The notes: generated by a model not told the origin, from the sequence alone. A DNA stretch of 64,000 nt from Litchfieldella rifensis (GCF_042646605.1 NZ_JBHRUG010000049.1:13299-77298); one strand, 5' to 3'; counted from the stretch's first letter, positions 28,462-36,945 are shown. Numbers and translations: made by a program.

Positions 28462-29367
28462 GCTGATCACCAGGTTGCGCCCCCGGTGTTTGGCGGCATA
28501 CAGGCCTCGGTCGGCACGCTCTATCAGGACGTCCCTGGACTCCCCCACACGATGTTCGGCGACCCCGATGCTGACGGTCACCCGCCCTTGGGTGATGCCG
28601 AAGTCGTGGGCAGCGATAGACTGGCGAAGCCGTTCCGCCAGGGGCTGGCAACGTGACAGGGGCGTCAGTGGTAGCATGATGGCGAACTCTTCGCCGCCCA
28701 GCCGGGCAACGAGGTCTTCCTCCCGCAAGGCGTCGGTGCATAGCCCGGCCAGCTCCGTGAGTACCTGGTCCCCCTGCAGATGTCCCCAGGTGTCGTTGAT
28801 GCGCTTGAAGTGATCGAGATCGATCAGCATCAACGATAAAGGGGTGCTGTGGCGGTTGCTCAGTGAAATCTCTTCATCCAGGCGACACATCAGCTTGCGG
28901 CGATTGGCCAGGCCGGTCAGTTCGTCGGTATCGGACAGTTCGCGCAAATGCGCCTGGTAGGCGATCTGTTCGCTGATATCCAGCATCAGGCCGTGCCACA
29001 GGGTGCCGTTACCCAAGGGCTCGGGTTGGGCGCGAGCGGCGATCCAGTGTACCTCGCCGTCGGGTTGGCGCAGGCGAAACTGGGTGGCCAGCGGCGTCTG
29101 GTTCTTGGCCGAGCGCTCGATGGCGGCCATCAAGCGGGGAAAGTCCTCCGGATCGACTCTATCGAACGCATGGTGGGCATCGTCGGCCAACAGGCGTCGC
29201 TCGACTCCGCGGATCAGGGCAACACTGCCGGCAAGATAGGGAAACCGCATCCGTCCACTGGCACTGCGGTGAAACTGGAAGATCATGCCGGGAATGCGTT
29301 CGGTCATCTTCTTGAGCTGTTCGAGACTTCCCAGGGTCTCGAGCAGCGCACTCGTGTCGGAAGGCAT
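28453..29367 (-). CDS. PAS-GGDEF diguanylate cyclase
   Basis: Makes cyclic di-GMP from GTP. 304 aa: a PAS/PAC domain (about 20-135, ending FRLRQPDGEVHWIAARAQPEPLGNGTLW and LMLDISEQ), a short linker and a GGDEF domain starting DTDELTGLANRR, with the active-site loop RLGGEEF intact, so it should be active. The family metal- and substrate-contact block LMLIDLDHFKRINDTWGH is complete. The ATG at 29367 lies 9 nt from AGGAGG; a TTG two codons upstream is too close to that site. No transmembrane segment is visible, so it is probably cytoplasmic. Convergent with jetD, and the operon context gives no clue to the sensed signal. Confidence 0.93.
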   Translation of the reverse strand: MPSDTSALLETLGSLEQLKKMTERIPGMIFQFHRSASGRMRFPYLAGSVALIRGVERRLLADDAHHAFDRVDPEDFPRLMAAIERSAKNQTPLATQFRLRQPDGEVHWIAARAQPEPLGNGTLWHGLMLDISEQIAYQAHLRELSDTDELTGLANRRKLMCRLDEEISLSNRHSTPLSLMLIDLDHFKRINDTWGHLQGDQVLTELAGLCTDALREEDLVARLGGEEFAIMLPLTPLSRCQPLAERLRQSIAAHDFGITQGRVTVSIGVAEHRVGESRDVLIERADRGLYAAKHRGRNLVISVE

Positions 29368-29590
29368 GCGCAATGGCCTCCTGGTTGGCTTCCTGCTGCG
29401 TGATGGGATTGCTGCTATGCATTCGCCTTTGGCGTCGGCATTCCCAGACTGCTGCAGGCCGACACGACGAAGTCGAGCGCCGGGCGCCCGTCAAGGGCGC
29501 TAATAATACGCCTGGTGGGGAGTCGGCGTCACTCGTCCCTAGGTGTAAGAGATTGCCGACATTGAAATAGCGTTGATTTGGCTGGCCCAT

Positions 29591-29830
29591 TCAGCGCGGG
29601 GCATCGTAGCGGCCGGTCCGTCCCCGGGAGTAGACGATCTGCCACAGTTGCAGGTTGCGCGCGCGAAAGGCGCCGGCACATACCGACAGGTAATAGCGGA
29701 ACATGCGACGGGTGCGTTCGCTGTAGTGGTCGGCGATTTCGTGCCAGTGGGCATCGACGTTCCCGAGCCAGGCCATCAGGGTGCGGTCGTAGTCGGCATC
29801 GGGGTTATGGAGAGAGCCAGTCTTCCCTCT
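29591..29830 (-). pseudogene. Partial cfa 3'-end copy (remnant)
   Basis: This fragment encodes the last 65 or so residues of the neighbouring cyclopropane synthase, from ADYDRTLMAW to the terminal DAPR, and ends in its own TGA. It lacks the rest of the gene and a start. Beyond the exact repeat the similarity continues in decayed form: GGAAGACTGG (encoding part of MEDW in cfa) is followed by an extra seven bases CTCTCTC before a diverged CATAACCCCGAT. That pattern suggests an older second cfa copy partly homogenised by the intact one, or a complex duplication. The 29368-29590 gap beside it shows nothing recognisable. Confidence 0.7.
29595..29798. repeat. 204-bp direct repeat, copy 1
   Basis: Matches 29849-30052 base for base as far as I can read, beginning CGCGGGGCATCG and ending GTAGTCGGCA. 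The copies are offset by 254 bp and separated by 50 bp of different sequence. No insertion sequence flanks them. Confidence 0.9.
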
Positions 29831-29844
29831 TGGCGACGACGCGA

Positions 29845-30996
29845 CTAACGCGGGGCATCGTAGCGGCCGGTCCGTCCCCGGGAGTAGACGATCTGCCACA
29901 GTTGCAGGTTGCGCGCGCGAAAGGCGCCGGCACATACCGACAGGTAATAGCGGAACATGCGACGGGTGCGTTCGCTGTAGTGGTCGGCGATTTCGTGCCA
30001 GTGGGCATCGACGTTCCCGAGCCAGGCCATCAGGGTGCGGTCGTAGTCGGCACCGAAGTTCTGCCAGTCTTCCATCAGCAGGTAGCCTTCGCAGGCACGG
30101 GTGATATGCATTGCCGAGGGCAGCACGCCGTTGGGAAAGATGTACTTGTTGATCCAGGGATCGACAGTGATGTCGGAGTTGTTGGAGCCGATGGTATGCA
30201 GCAGGAACAGGCCATCGGATGCCAGCAGTGATTCGACGGTGTTGAAATAGGTGCGATAGTTGCGATGGCCGACGTGTTCGAACATGCCGATCGACACGAT
30301 CCGGTCGTAGCAACCCGTCAGGTCACGATAGTCCTGCAGCAGAATCTCCACCGGCAGGCCCTCGCAACGCTCACGGGCAAGCGCGGCCTGTTCCTTGGAA
30401 ATGGTGATGCCGGTGACCTCGACACCGTAATGCCGGGCGGCATGCTCGGCGAAACTACCCCAGCCACAGCCGATGTCGAGGACGCGCATGCCGGGTTCCA
30501 GCGCGAGTTTGCGCGCCGCCAGGTCGATCTTGGCCGTTTGCGCCTCGTGCAGAGTGGTGGCGTCCTTCCAGTAGCCACACGAGTAACACATGGTTGGATC
30601 GAGCATCCGTTCGAAGAGGTCGTTACCCAAGTCGTAGTGAGCCTCGCCTACAATGTAAGCGCGGGCCTTGCTCTGCAGATTCAGGAAGCCGGCCTGCAGG
30701 CGATACATGAGGCGTTCCGAGGGGGTATGGGCACGCTCGCCGAGCCCGTGGCGTAGCAGGCGATTGGCCATTTCGTCGATGCGACTGCACTCCCACCAGC
30801 CATCCATATAGGACTCACCGAGCCCAAGCGTGCCTTGATGCAGGACGCGAGAGAAGAAATCGGGATGGAAGACCTGGATATCCCACGGGTGATCGCCATT
30901 GAGGGTCACCCCGGATCCCTCGAGAAGTTGTTCGAAGACGCGACGAGCTCGGGTGTCGGGGAGGGCAATAGGGCCGATGCGAGTATCACTGGTCAT
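29845..30996 (-). CDS. cfa: Cyclopropane-fatty-acyl-phospholipid synthase
   Basis: Transfers a methylene group from S-adenosylmethionine to double bonds of membrane phospholipids, an acid and osmotic stress adaptation. 383 aa, almost the same length as E. coli Cfa. Visible features: GESYMDGWWE near residue 60, the AdoMet motif VLDIGCGWGSFAEHAA near 165, IVSIGMFEHVG, and the C-terminal CAGAFRARNLQLWQIV, which contains the conserved Cys. The gene is complete, but its last 204 bp are duplicated just downstream. Divergent from the thiamine-binding-type gene at 31.2 kb. Confidence 0.95.
   Translation of the reverse strand: MTSDTRIGPIALPDTRARRVFEQLLEGSGVTLNGDHPWDIQVFHPDFFSRVLHQGTLGLGESYMDGWWECSRIDEMANRLLRHGLGERAHTPSERLMYRLQAGFLNLQSKARAYIVGEAHYDLGNDLFERMLDPTMCYSCGYWKDATTLHEAQTAKIDLAARKLALEPGMRVLDIGCGWGSFAEHAARHYGVEVTGITISKEQAALARERCEGLPVEILLQDYRDLTGCYDRIVSIGMFEHVGHRNYRTYFNTVESLLASDGLFLLHTIGSNNSDITVDPWINKYIFPNGVLPSAMHITRACEGYLLMEDWQNFGADYDRTLMAWLGNVDAHWHEIADHYSERTRRMFRYYLSVCAGAFRARNLQLWQIVYSRGRTGRYDAPR
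29849..30052. repeat. 204-bp direct repeat, copy 2 (inside cfa)
   Basis: Forms the 3' end of the intact cfa gene. The two copies use different stop codons (TGA for copy 1, TAG for this one), because the repeat boundary falls within the last sense codon. Confidence 0.9.
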
Positions 30997-31118
30997 GTGC
31001 CGAACTCCGAATCGATTTGCGCGTCAGAGCGCGATACGGGTCTCGAGCAAGGCGTTCCTTGCCGCTTTGCAACAACCTCGTTAGCTTGCTACTGGTTAAG
31101 CAGGGATTCAACAGGTTA

Positions 31119-31139
31119 AGGCTATATACACGATAGCCT
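31119..31139. promoter_or_regulatory. Inverted repeat between cfa and the DUF77-type gene
   Basis: AGGCTAT-N7-ATAGCCT is a perfect 7-bp dyad in an AT-rich patch, preceded by two copies of GGTTAAG at 31094-31100 and 31114-31120. It may be an operator for either divergent gene; no regulator can be named. Confidence 0.3.
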
Positions 31140-31205
31140 AGACCAGAAAGTCGTTGATTGCCTTGGCCGATCAGGCTGAGGAGCGTCACAAGGGAGGACG
31201 AAGCG

Positions 31206-31511
31206 ATGCATGTGATCGCGGACGTGAGCATCATTCCCATCGGTGTCGAGGCATCGGTTTCGCCTTATATCGCGGCCTGCGAGAAGGTGATCCGTGACAC
31301 CCATCTGAACCATCGCCTGCATGCCCATGGCACTAACGTCGAGGGCCCTTGGGACGATGTGATCGCCGTCACCAAGCGCTGCCACGAAGTGCTTCACGAG
31401 ATGGGCGCCCCGCGGGTCAATACGACCTTGAAGCTTGGTACCCGTACCGATCGCGAGCAGACCATGGACGATAGGGTGACGAAGGTCGAAGAGCTGCTGA
31501 AGCAGCAGTAG
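31206..31511 (+). CDS. MTH1187/DUF77-family (thiamine-binding-type) protein
   Basis: 101-aa small alpha/beta protein: MHVIADVSIIPIGVEASVSPYIAACEKV at the start, then HRLHAHGTNVEGPWDDVIAVTKRCHEVLHEMGAPRVNTTLKLGTRTD. This pattern is the MTH1187 (YkoF-related) family, members of which bind thiamine or its breakdown products. The in-frame extension to 31158 has no ribosome site, whereas GGGAGG precedes the chosen ATG by about 8 nt. A strong hairpin follows, so it is probably monocistronic. The physiological ligand here is unknown. Confidence 0.85.
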   Translation: MHVIADVSIIPIGVEASVSPYIAACEKVIRDTHLNHRLHAHGTNVEGPWDDVIAVTKRCHEVLHEMGAPRVNTTLKLGTRTDREQTMDDRVTKVEELLKQQ

Positions 31512-31542
31512 GAAGTTCCCGCCGTCGTGGCCCTGACGGTAG

Positions 31543-31577
31543 CGAAAGCCCGGTGTACCACCACCGGGCTTTCGTCT
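31543..31577 (+). terminator. Terminator after the DUF77-type gene
   Basis: A perfect 13-bp stem CGAAAGCCCGGTG / CACCGGGCTTTCG with a 6-nt loop TACCAC is followed by TCTGCG; the stem is very stable, the T-tract short. Confidence 0.75.
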
Positions 31578-31752
31578 GCGCGAGGAGGGCGCCGTGTCCA
31601 GTGGTCGGGTTTGGATATGCCGGTGCCTTTCTGAGCACATCGCCTCAATGGTGGACGTCTACTCTGAAAGCCCGCACCGCTGCCTCGGCGGCGGCGTGGA
31701 ACAGCATCGATCCCTGATGCCGCATTCGAAAACAACAGAAGGACGCCAGCCA

Positions 31753-32946
31753 ATGAGTCAAGGCAACCGCGGGGTGGTCTACAAGGGCCCCGGCAAGGTG
31801 GAAGTGCAATCGATTCCCTTTCCGGAATTGGCACTGGGCAATCGCAAGTGCGACCACGGCGTGATCCTGAAGGTGGTCACTACCAACATCTGTGGCAGCG
31901 ACCAGCACATGGTGCGTGGGCGCACCACCGCGCCGTCCGGCCTGGTGCTGGGCCACGAGATCACCGGCCTGGTGGTCGAGTGCGGCCGCGACGTGGAGTT
32001 CATCAAGCCGGGCGACCTGGTCTCGGTGCCGTTCAACATCGCCTGTGGCCGCTGCCGCAACTGCAAGGAAGGCAGGACCGGCATCTGCCTCAACGTCAAC
32101 CCGGCTCGCCCCGGGGCGGCCTACGGCTATGTCGACATGGGCGGCTGGGTCGGCGGCCAGACCGAATACGTCATGGTGCCCTACGCCGACTTCAACCTGC
32201 TGAAGTTTCCGGACGCCGACCAGGCCATGGAGAAGATCCGCGACCTGACCCTGCTGTCCGACATCTTCCCCACCGGCTTCCACGGCTGCGTCACCGCCGG
32301 CGTCGGCCCGGGGTCCACTGTCTACATCGCCGGTGCCGGCCCAGTCGGCCTAGCGGCGGCGGTCTCCGCCCAGTTGCTGGGGGCGGCTTGCGTGATCGTC
32401 GGCGACATGATCGAAGACCGTCTGGCGCAGGCACGCAGCTTCGGTTGCGAAACCATCGACCTGACCCAGGACGGCGACATGGCCGACAAGCTCGAGGCGA
32501 TCCTCGGCGAGCGTGAAGTCGATGCCTTCGTCGATTGCGTCGGCTTCGAAGCCCACGCCTGTGGCTGCAACCACGGCAAGGAAGCACCGGCCACCGTTCT
32601 GAACTCGGCAATGCAGATGACCCGCGCCGGCGGCCAGATCGGCATTCCGGGCCTGTACGTGACCGAAGATCCGGGCGCGGCCGATGACGCCGCCAAGCAA
32701 GGCGCGCTGAGCATGCGCTTCGGCCTCGGCTGGGCCAAGTCCCACAGCTTCCACACCGGCCAGTGCCCGGTGATGAAGTATCACCGTCCGCTGATGCAGG
32801 CGATTCTATTCGAGAAGGTCAAGATCGCCGATGCGGTCAACGTCCAGATGATCACCCTCGACCAGGCCCCGCAGGGCTACGCCGACTTCGATGGTGGCGC
32901 GGCGAAGAAATTCGTTATCGACCCGCATGGCAGTGTAGCCGCCTGA
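31753..32946 (+). CDS. fdhA: Glutathione-independent formaldehyde dehydrogenase (zinc, NAD+)
   Basis: Oxidises formaldehyde to formate with tightly bound NAD+, as in Pseudomonas putida FdhA. 397 aa, the characteristic length. Catalytic zinc ligands are Cys 47 (NICGSDQH) and His 68 (GHE); the structural zinc has Cys 98, 101, 104 and 112 in CGRCRNCKEGRTGIC. The NAD fold has VYIAGAGPVGLAAAV, and the subfamily segments NVNPARPGAAYGYVDMGGWVGGQTEYV and VDCVGFEAHACGCNHG are present. The frame runs upstream to 31594, but the ATG at 31753 matches the known N-terminus and lies 9 nt after AGAAGGA. Monocistronic by its flanking hairpins. Confidence 0.95.
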   Translation: MSQGNRGVVYKGPGKVEVQSIPFPELALGNRKCDHGVILKVVTTNICGSDQHMVRGRTTAPSGLVLGHEITGLVVECGRDVEFIKPGDLVSVPFNIACGRCRNCKEGRTGICLNVNPARPGAAYGYVDMGGWVGGQTEYVMVPYADFNLLKFPDADQAMEKIRDLTLLSDIFPTGFHGCVTAGVGPGSTVYIAGAGPVGLAAAVSAQLLGAACVIVGDMIEDRLAQARSFGCETIDLTQDGDMADKLEAILGEREVDAFVDCVGFEAHACGCNHGKEAPATVLNSAMQMTRAGGQIGIPGLYVTEDPGAADDAAKQGALSMRFGLGWAKSHSFHTGQCPVMKYHRPLMQAILFEKVKIADAVNVQMITLDQAPQGYADFDGGAAKKFVIDPHGSVAA

Positions 32947-32967
32947 TCGCATTCGTGATCGACGCTT

Positions 32968-32993
32968 CGACACCCCGCCCCGGCGGGGTGTCG
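32968..32993. terminator. Hairpin between convergent fdhA and argP
   Basis: An 11-bp GC-rich stem CGACACCCCGC / GCGGGGTGTCG with loop CCCG lies 22 bp after fdhA and 13 bp before the argP stop. No real T-tract is seen. Confidence 0.6.
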
Positions 32994-33006
32994 TCGTATT
33001 ACAGGG

Positions 33007-33939
33007 TCATGTCGGGACCGGGGCGAGCCAGTCGTTGCCGATCCTCAGCAGGTGGTGGGTCAGGGCTTCGAGGGTTTCGCCGCCATGGCGCCAATGGTGC
33101 CAGTAGAGCGGTACATCGATGTAATGGCTGGGGTCGAGTTCCACCAGTTGCCCCGATTGTAGATGATGACCGGCATCTAGATCGATGAGAGCTCCCTCGC
33201 GCAATTCTCTTTCCGCCTGGCGTTCGGGAATCATGCCATAGCCCAGGCCGGCCAGTGCCATGCGCACGAAGCCTTCCGATGAAGGACACAGGTGGTGGGG
33301 AAAGGGCTCGTGCACGCCATGCATGGCCAGATAGCGGTGCTGCAGGTGATCATCCGGGCCATAGACGATGGCCGGGGCCCGTTTCAGGGTCTGTGCAGAC
33401 AGTCCTGTGGGGAAATAACGGGCGATGAAATCGGGGCTGGCCAAGGCACGATAGCGCATGCTGCCGAGCGAATGTGAGCGTGCCCCCTGTACCGGACGGG
33501 GGGAATCGCAGATGCAGCCGGCCACTTCGCCGTCGCGCATGCGTTTGAGGGCGACTTCCTGATCCTCCACCACCAGGTCGAAGAGCACGCTGCGCTCGCG
33601 GCAGAAATCTCCGATGCCTTCCGGCCACCAGGTGGCCAGGCTGTCGGCGTTGATCGCCAGGCGCAGTCGCTGTTCGCTTTCACCGAGTGCCGGTACACGG
33701 TCGAGCAGGTCGTGCTCGAGTAGACGTACCTGCCTGGCATGGTTGAGCAGGCGTCGACCCAGCGGCGTTGGTGCTAGCTTGGGGCTGCGCACCAGCACCG
33801 GTTGACCGAGCCGTGCCTCCAACAGCTTGATGCGTTGCGAGACGGCGGATTGCGTAAGCCCCAAGTGTTGGGCAGCGCGTTCGAATCCCGATTGATCGAT
33901 CACCGCGGCTAGCGCTTCAAGGAGTTTATAGTCGAGCAT
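33007..33939 (-). CDS. argP: LysR-family regulator of the ArgP/LysG type
   Basis: 310 aa. The N-terminal winged helix-turn-helix reads YKLLEALAAVIDQSGFERAAQHLGLTQSAVSQRIKLLE, and RLRLAINADSLATWW opens the effector domain; both are typical of ArgP (IciA). It is divergent from a LysE/ArgO-family exporter, the classic pair in which ArgP activates the exporter in response to arginine or lysine. The 95-bp intergenic region is unusually AT-rich (runs such as TTAATTTAATTTATT), which suits a LysR operator and promoter. The gene looks complete. Confidence 0.9.
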   Translation of the reverse strand: MLDYKLLEALAAVIDQSGFERAAQHLGLTQSAVSQRIKLLEARLGQPVLVRSPKLAPTPLGRRLLNHARQVRLLEHDLLDRVPALGESEQRLRLAINADSLATWWPEGIGDFCRERSVLFDLVVEDQEVALKRMRDGEVAGCICDSPRPVQGARSHSLGSMRYRALASPDFIARYFPTGLSAQTLKRAPAIVYGPDDHLQHRYLAMHGVHEPFPHHLCPSSEGFVRMALAGLGYGMIPERQAERELREGALIDLDAGHHLQSGQLVELDPSHYIDVPLYWHHWRHGGETLEALTHHLLRIGNDWLAPVPT

Positions 33940-34034
33940 CAGATTTATTAATCATATATTCTCTGAATTAATTTAATTTATTGCACAATCAAGCCTATTC
34001 TGCGACCCCAATGCAAGCGGACATGGGAAAAAAG

Positions 34035-34643
34035 ATGATGGTTTCCACTCTGCACGGCTTATTCGTCTGTGCCGGCCTGATCGTCGCCATCGGGGCGCAG
34101 AATGCCTTCGTGCTCAGCCAGGGATTGCGGCGTGAACACGGCTGGCTGGTCGCCTCGGTGTGTGCACTCTGCGACTGGCTGCTGGTGGGTCTCGGCGTGC
34201 TGGGCGTGGGAAGCCTGTTGGCCGAACAGGCGGTACTGCTGGAAGTGGCACGCTGGGGGGGCGCGGCCTTCCTGGCTTGGCAGGCAGCGCTGGCATTGCG
34301 ACGTGCTTGGGCCGCCGATGGCCTGGTTGCCGATGTAGCCTCGAGAGGAACGTGGCAGGCGGTACTCGCGACCACCTTGGCCGTGACCTTGCTGAATCCG
34401 CAAGTCTACCTCGAGACGGTGGTAATGTTGGGTGCGATCGGTGCGGTACAACCGAGTCCTGGGGGCTTCTTCATCGGGGCGGCGATGGCATCTTTCGGCT
34501 GGTTCTTCGGCTTGGTGGCAGCGGCGGGTTGGCTGGCGCCGCGTCTCGAAAACCCTATGGCCTGGCGCGTCATCGATGGAGGGATCGCCATCATGATGGC
34601 GTGGATCGCCTGGCGACTGGCCAGCGGGGCCATGCTCGGGTGA
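34035..34643 (+). CDS. argO: LysE/ArgO-family basic amino acid exporter
   Basis: Inner-membrane exporter of arginine or lysine, 202 aa with about six transmembrane helices. The family mark is IVAIGAQNAFVLSQGLRREHGW near the N-terminus; VTLLNPQVYLETVVMLGAIGA lies in the middle. The open frame reaches a TTG at 33981, but the paired ATGs at 34035/34038 put the start where ArgO proteins begin; the ribosome site (GGGAAAAAAG) is weak. It is divergent from argP, its probable activator. Export guards against toxic basic amino acids and analogues such as canavanine. LysE and ArgO specificities cannot be told apart by eye. Confidence 0.88.
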   Translation: MMVSTLHGLFVCAGLIVAIGAQNAFVLSQGLRREHGWLVASVCALCDWLLVGLGVLGVGSLLAEQAVLLEVARWGGAAFLAWQAALALRRAWAADGLVADVASRGTWQAVLATTLAVTLLNPQVYLETVVMLGAIGAVQPSPGGFFIGAAMASFGWFFGLVAAAGWLAPRLENPMAWRVIDGGIAIMMAWIAWRLASGAMLG

Positions 34644-34678
34644 GGAGTCGATTCCCTCAGGCATTGCCTGAAAAGTGG

Positions 34679-36043
34679 CTAACCGATTTGTACGTTTTCC
34701 TCGGCATACTTCAAGCCGCGGCGCTGGCGGGTGGTGATGAAGAAACCCAGGGTGATGGGACCCGCGCGGCCCAGTAGCATGGTGACGATCACTGCCAGCT
34801 GACTGGGCACTGAAAGCTCGCTGGTGACCCCCCGCGATAGCCCCACGGTGCCGAAGGCGGATACCGCTTCGAAGGCGAGGGCGAGAAATGGCTTTTCCGG
34901 TTCGTTGATGGTCATCACGAACAGACAGAGGAAGATCAGTAGCATACCAGCCAAGGCCACGGCCACCGCCTTGAACGCAGTCGTTTCGGGGATTGCGCGC
35001 CAGAATATCGCTGGCTGCGGTCTGCCGGCCACGAAGGCGCGTGCCACCAGCAGCAGCACCACGAAGGTCGTGACCTTGATACCACTGGCCGTTGAACTGG
35101 AGCCGGCACCGATGAACATCCATAGCATGGTCAATAACGCCGTCGGTGTCGTCAGCTCAGAGGTATCCAGGGTGTTGAACCCCGCGGTGCGTGGCGTAAC
35201 GGCCTGAAACCAGGCGGCTTGTAGACGTGTGCCGATGCTATCGAGTCCACCCAATGTGGCGGGATTATTCCACTCCAGCAACAGCAACGAGCCCATGGCT
35301 ACCAGCATTAGCCATAGGGTGGCGTGCAGCACGATCCGCGAGTTCAATGACAGGGAGCGCTGTCGGGGCAACTGTACGAGTTCGGCGATGACCACGAATC
35401 CCAGCCCGCCGATGACGAACAACGCGCTGACCACACCATTGACCAGGGGATTGGCGACTTCGTCCGTGAGGCTGTCCGGCCAGGTCGAGAAACCGGCATT
35501 GTTGAATGCCGAGATGGCATGGAACACGCTGACCCACAAGCCTTCCCACAGGCCGAACCGGGGTATCCAGGTCATGACCAGCAACAGGGTACCCAGGGTT
35601 TCTGCGATCAAGGCGAAGCCGATGACCAAGCGCACGAGGTGTGCCAGGGTGCTAAAGGAGGTTTGGTTGAAGCTTTCGCGAATCAACCTCTGTTGCTGGA
35701 GTGGCAAGCGCATGCCCAGCAATACCAGCGTCAGCGCGGCAAAGGTCATGAAGCCGAGACCGCCGAGCTGGATCAAGCCAAGGACCACGAGCTGGCCGAA
35801 CAGCGTCAATTGCGAGGTATCGACAACAACCAGGCCGGTGACCGTGACCGCCGAAGTAGCGGTGAACAGTGCCTCGTGCCATGCCAGAGGAACGGTCGAG
35901 GCCATGGGCAGCAGCAAGAGCAGGGTGCCGACAGCACTGAGCAAGGCAAATCCCAGAAATAGAAGTTCCGGGGGCGAGAACCGGATGACCCATCCATGGG
36001 GGTGCAGGTGAAGCGGTCGAGTGAGACGATGCCTAAACCTCAT
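34679..36043 (-). CDS. ktrB: KtrB/TrkH-family potassium uptake channel subunit
   Basis: Ion-translocating subunit of a potassium uptake system, 454 aa, nearer KtrB than the longer TrkH. The four pore-loop repeats can be traced: TATSAVTVTGL (near 65), SAFNNAGFS (near 180), AVTPRTAGFN (near 290) and SAFGTVGLSRG (near 405); each keeps a selectivity-filter Gly. Eight or more hydrophobic helices surround them. It lies 40 bp downstream of the ktrA reading frame and depends on a KtrA regulatory ring for normal gating, so the lesion in ktrA matters. Potassium uptake is a first-line osmotic response in halophiles. Confidence 0.92.
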   Translation of the reverse strand: MRFRHRLTRPLHLHPHGWVIRFSPPELLFLGFALLSAVGTLLLLLPMASTVPLAWHEALFTATSAVTVTGLVVVDTSQLTLFGQLVVLGLIQLGGLGFMTFAALTLVLLGMRLPLQQQRLIRESFNQTSFSTLAHLVRLVIGFALIAETLGTLLLVMTWIPRFGLWEGLWVSVFHAISAFNNAGFSTWPDSLTDEVANPLVNGVVSALFVIGGLGFVVIAELVQLPRQRSLSLNSRIVLHATLWLMLVAMGSLLLLEWNNPATLGGLDSIGTRLQAAWFQAVTPRTAGFNTLDTSELTTPTALLTMLWMFIGAGSSSTASGIKVTTFVVLLLVARAFVAGRPQPAIFWRAIPETTAFKAVAVALAGMLLIFLCLFVMTINEPEKPFLALAFEAVSAFGTVGLSRGVTSELSVPSQLAVIVTMLLGRAGPITLGFFITTRQRRGLKYAEENVQIG

Positions 36044-36083
36044 CCAGGATTTCCTTGTGTTCGGGCGGTGGCGTTTTTCTTCC

Positions 36084-36792
36084 CTAAAGTTTCTTGCCTA
36101 AGGAACGTAAATCATCCAGGTCCCCCATCAGTATCAGATTGTCCTCGTCCTCCAGGGTGGTGTCGTCACCGGGTGCCTTGATCACCCTGTCGCTGCGTTT
36201 TAGGGCCAATAAGGACAACTTGTTGTGATCCAGGCCCAGGTCGCCGACCGTCGTGAAATTCTCGCGCAGATGCGGCGTGGTCTGCAGTTCGACGATGAAC
36301 TGGCGATCGCCCAGGTCGATGAAATCCATCATCGCCTGGTAATGCAGGCTTTCCGCCACCCGCAGACCGGTATCGTATTCGGGGTAGACCACGTGATCGG
36401 CTCCGAGGTGCTCGAGCAGGCGGTAATGCGTGTCCGAGTGGGCCTTGACCCAGATTTCACGGGCCCCTTGCTCGCGCGCGAGCAAGGTGCAGATCATGCT
36501 GGCTTCGAGGTTGTCGTCGGTATTCGCGCGCGAGCAAGGTGCAGATCATGCTGGCTTCGAGGTTGTCGTCGGTATCGATGACCACGGCGTCGTAGTCGCC
36601 CAAGGACAGTTCCGACAGCGTTTGCTCCTCGGTGATATCGGCCACCACGGTATGGTTGAAAATATCGGCGAGGGCGTTGACGCGGGCTTCACTACGGTCG
36701 ACCCCAAGCACTTTGTCATGCTGGCGGTGCAATTCCTTGGCGACGGTAACGCCGAAGAAACCCATGCCCAGAATGGCGAACTGTTGTGACAT
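36084..36792 (-). pseudogene. ktrA: ktrA (RCK potassium channel regulator) frameshifted by a 52-bp tandem duplication
   Basis: KtrA/TrkA-type cytoplasmic ring protein that binds nucleotides and gates KtrB. The N-terminal half reads normally from MSQQFAILGMGFFGVTVAKELHRQ to DTDDNLEASMICTLLARE. Bases 36472-36523 are then repeated exactly at 36524-36575, shifting the frame, and a short unrelated tail ends at 36457. The C-terminal half continues in another frame, from the second MICTLLARE through EQGAREIWVKAHSDTHYR to DDLRSLGKKL. Removing one unit restores 657 nt, i.e. 218 aa, the expected KtrA length. So the gene is either truly broken or this is an assembly error. Reinitiation at the repeated ATG (36497) would give only a fragment. 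Confidence 0.9.
36472..36575. repeat. Perfect 52-bp tandem duplication in ktrA
   Basis: Two head-to-tail copies (36472-36523 and 36524-36575), identical by eye. Since 52 is not a multiple of three, the reading frame shifts. The first copy begins within a 20-bp palindrome CTTGCTCGCGCGCGAGCAAG (36468-36487), a structure that could have promoted slippage. Confidence 0.93.
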
Positions 36793-36855
36793 GACGACCT
36801 CCTGGCCTTGTGCAACCCCGAGTTCACTGGGAATCAGTGTAGTGCAGCCACAATT

Positions 36856-36873
36856 TGTAAACTTTTCGATACA
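36856..36873. promoter_or_regulatory. TyrR/PhhR-like box 1 upstream of hppD
   Basis: TGTAAA-CTTTTC-GATACA fits TGTAAA-N6-TTTACA with a perfect left half and 4 of 6 in the right. It lies about 190 bp upstream of hppD. HppD genes are PhhR targets in Pseudomonas, and a PhhR-type protein is encoded in this window. Confidence 0.5.
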
Positions 36874-36927
36874 CCATGTCAGGCTTTTTCGCCGCCGAGG
36901 TGCCTTGGAATGGGCTTTTAGCCAGGC

Positions 36928-36945
36928 TGTAAGAATTTTCTGACA
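36928..36945. promoter_or_regulatory. TyrR/PhhR-like box 2 upstream of hppD
   Basis: TGTAAG-AATTTT-CTGACA matches the box pattern at 9 of 12 positions. Its centre is 72 bp from box 1, close to seven helical turns, so two dimers could sit on the same DNA face. Confidence 0.5.

Noticed and set aside
36084..36497. The C-terminal ktrA frame as an independent small gene
   Set aside because: It starts at an internal ATG copied by the duplication with no Shine-Dalgarno and matches only the second half of KtrA.
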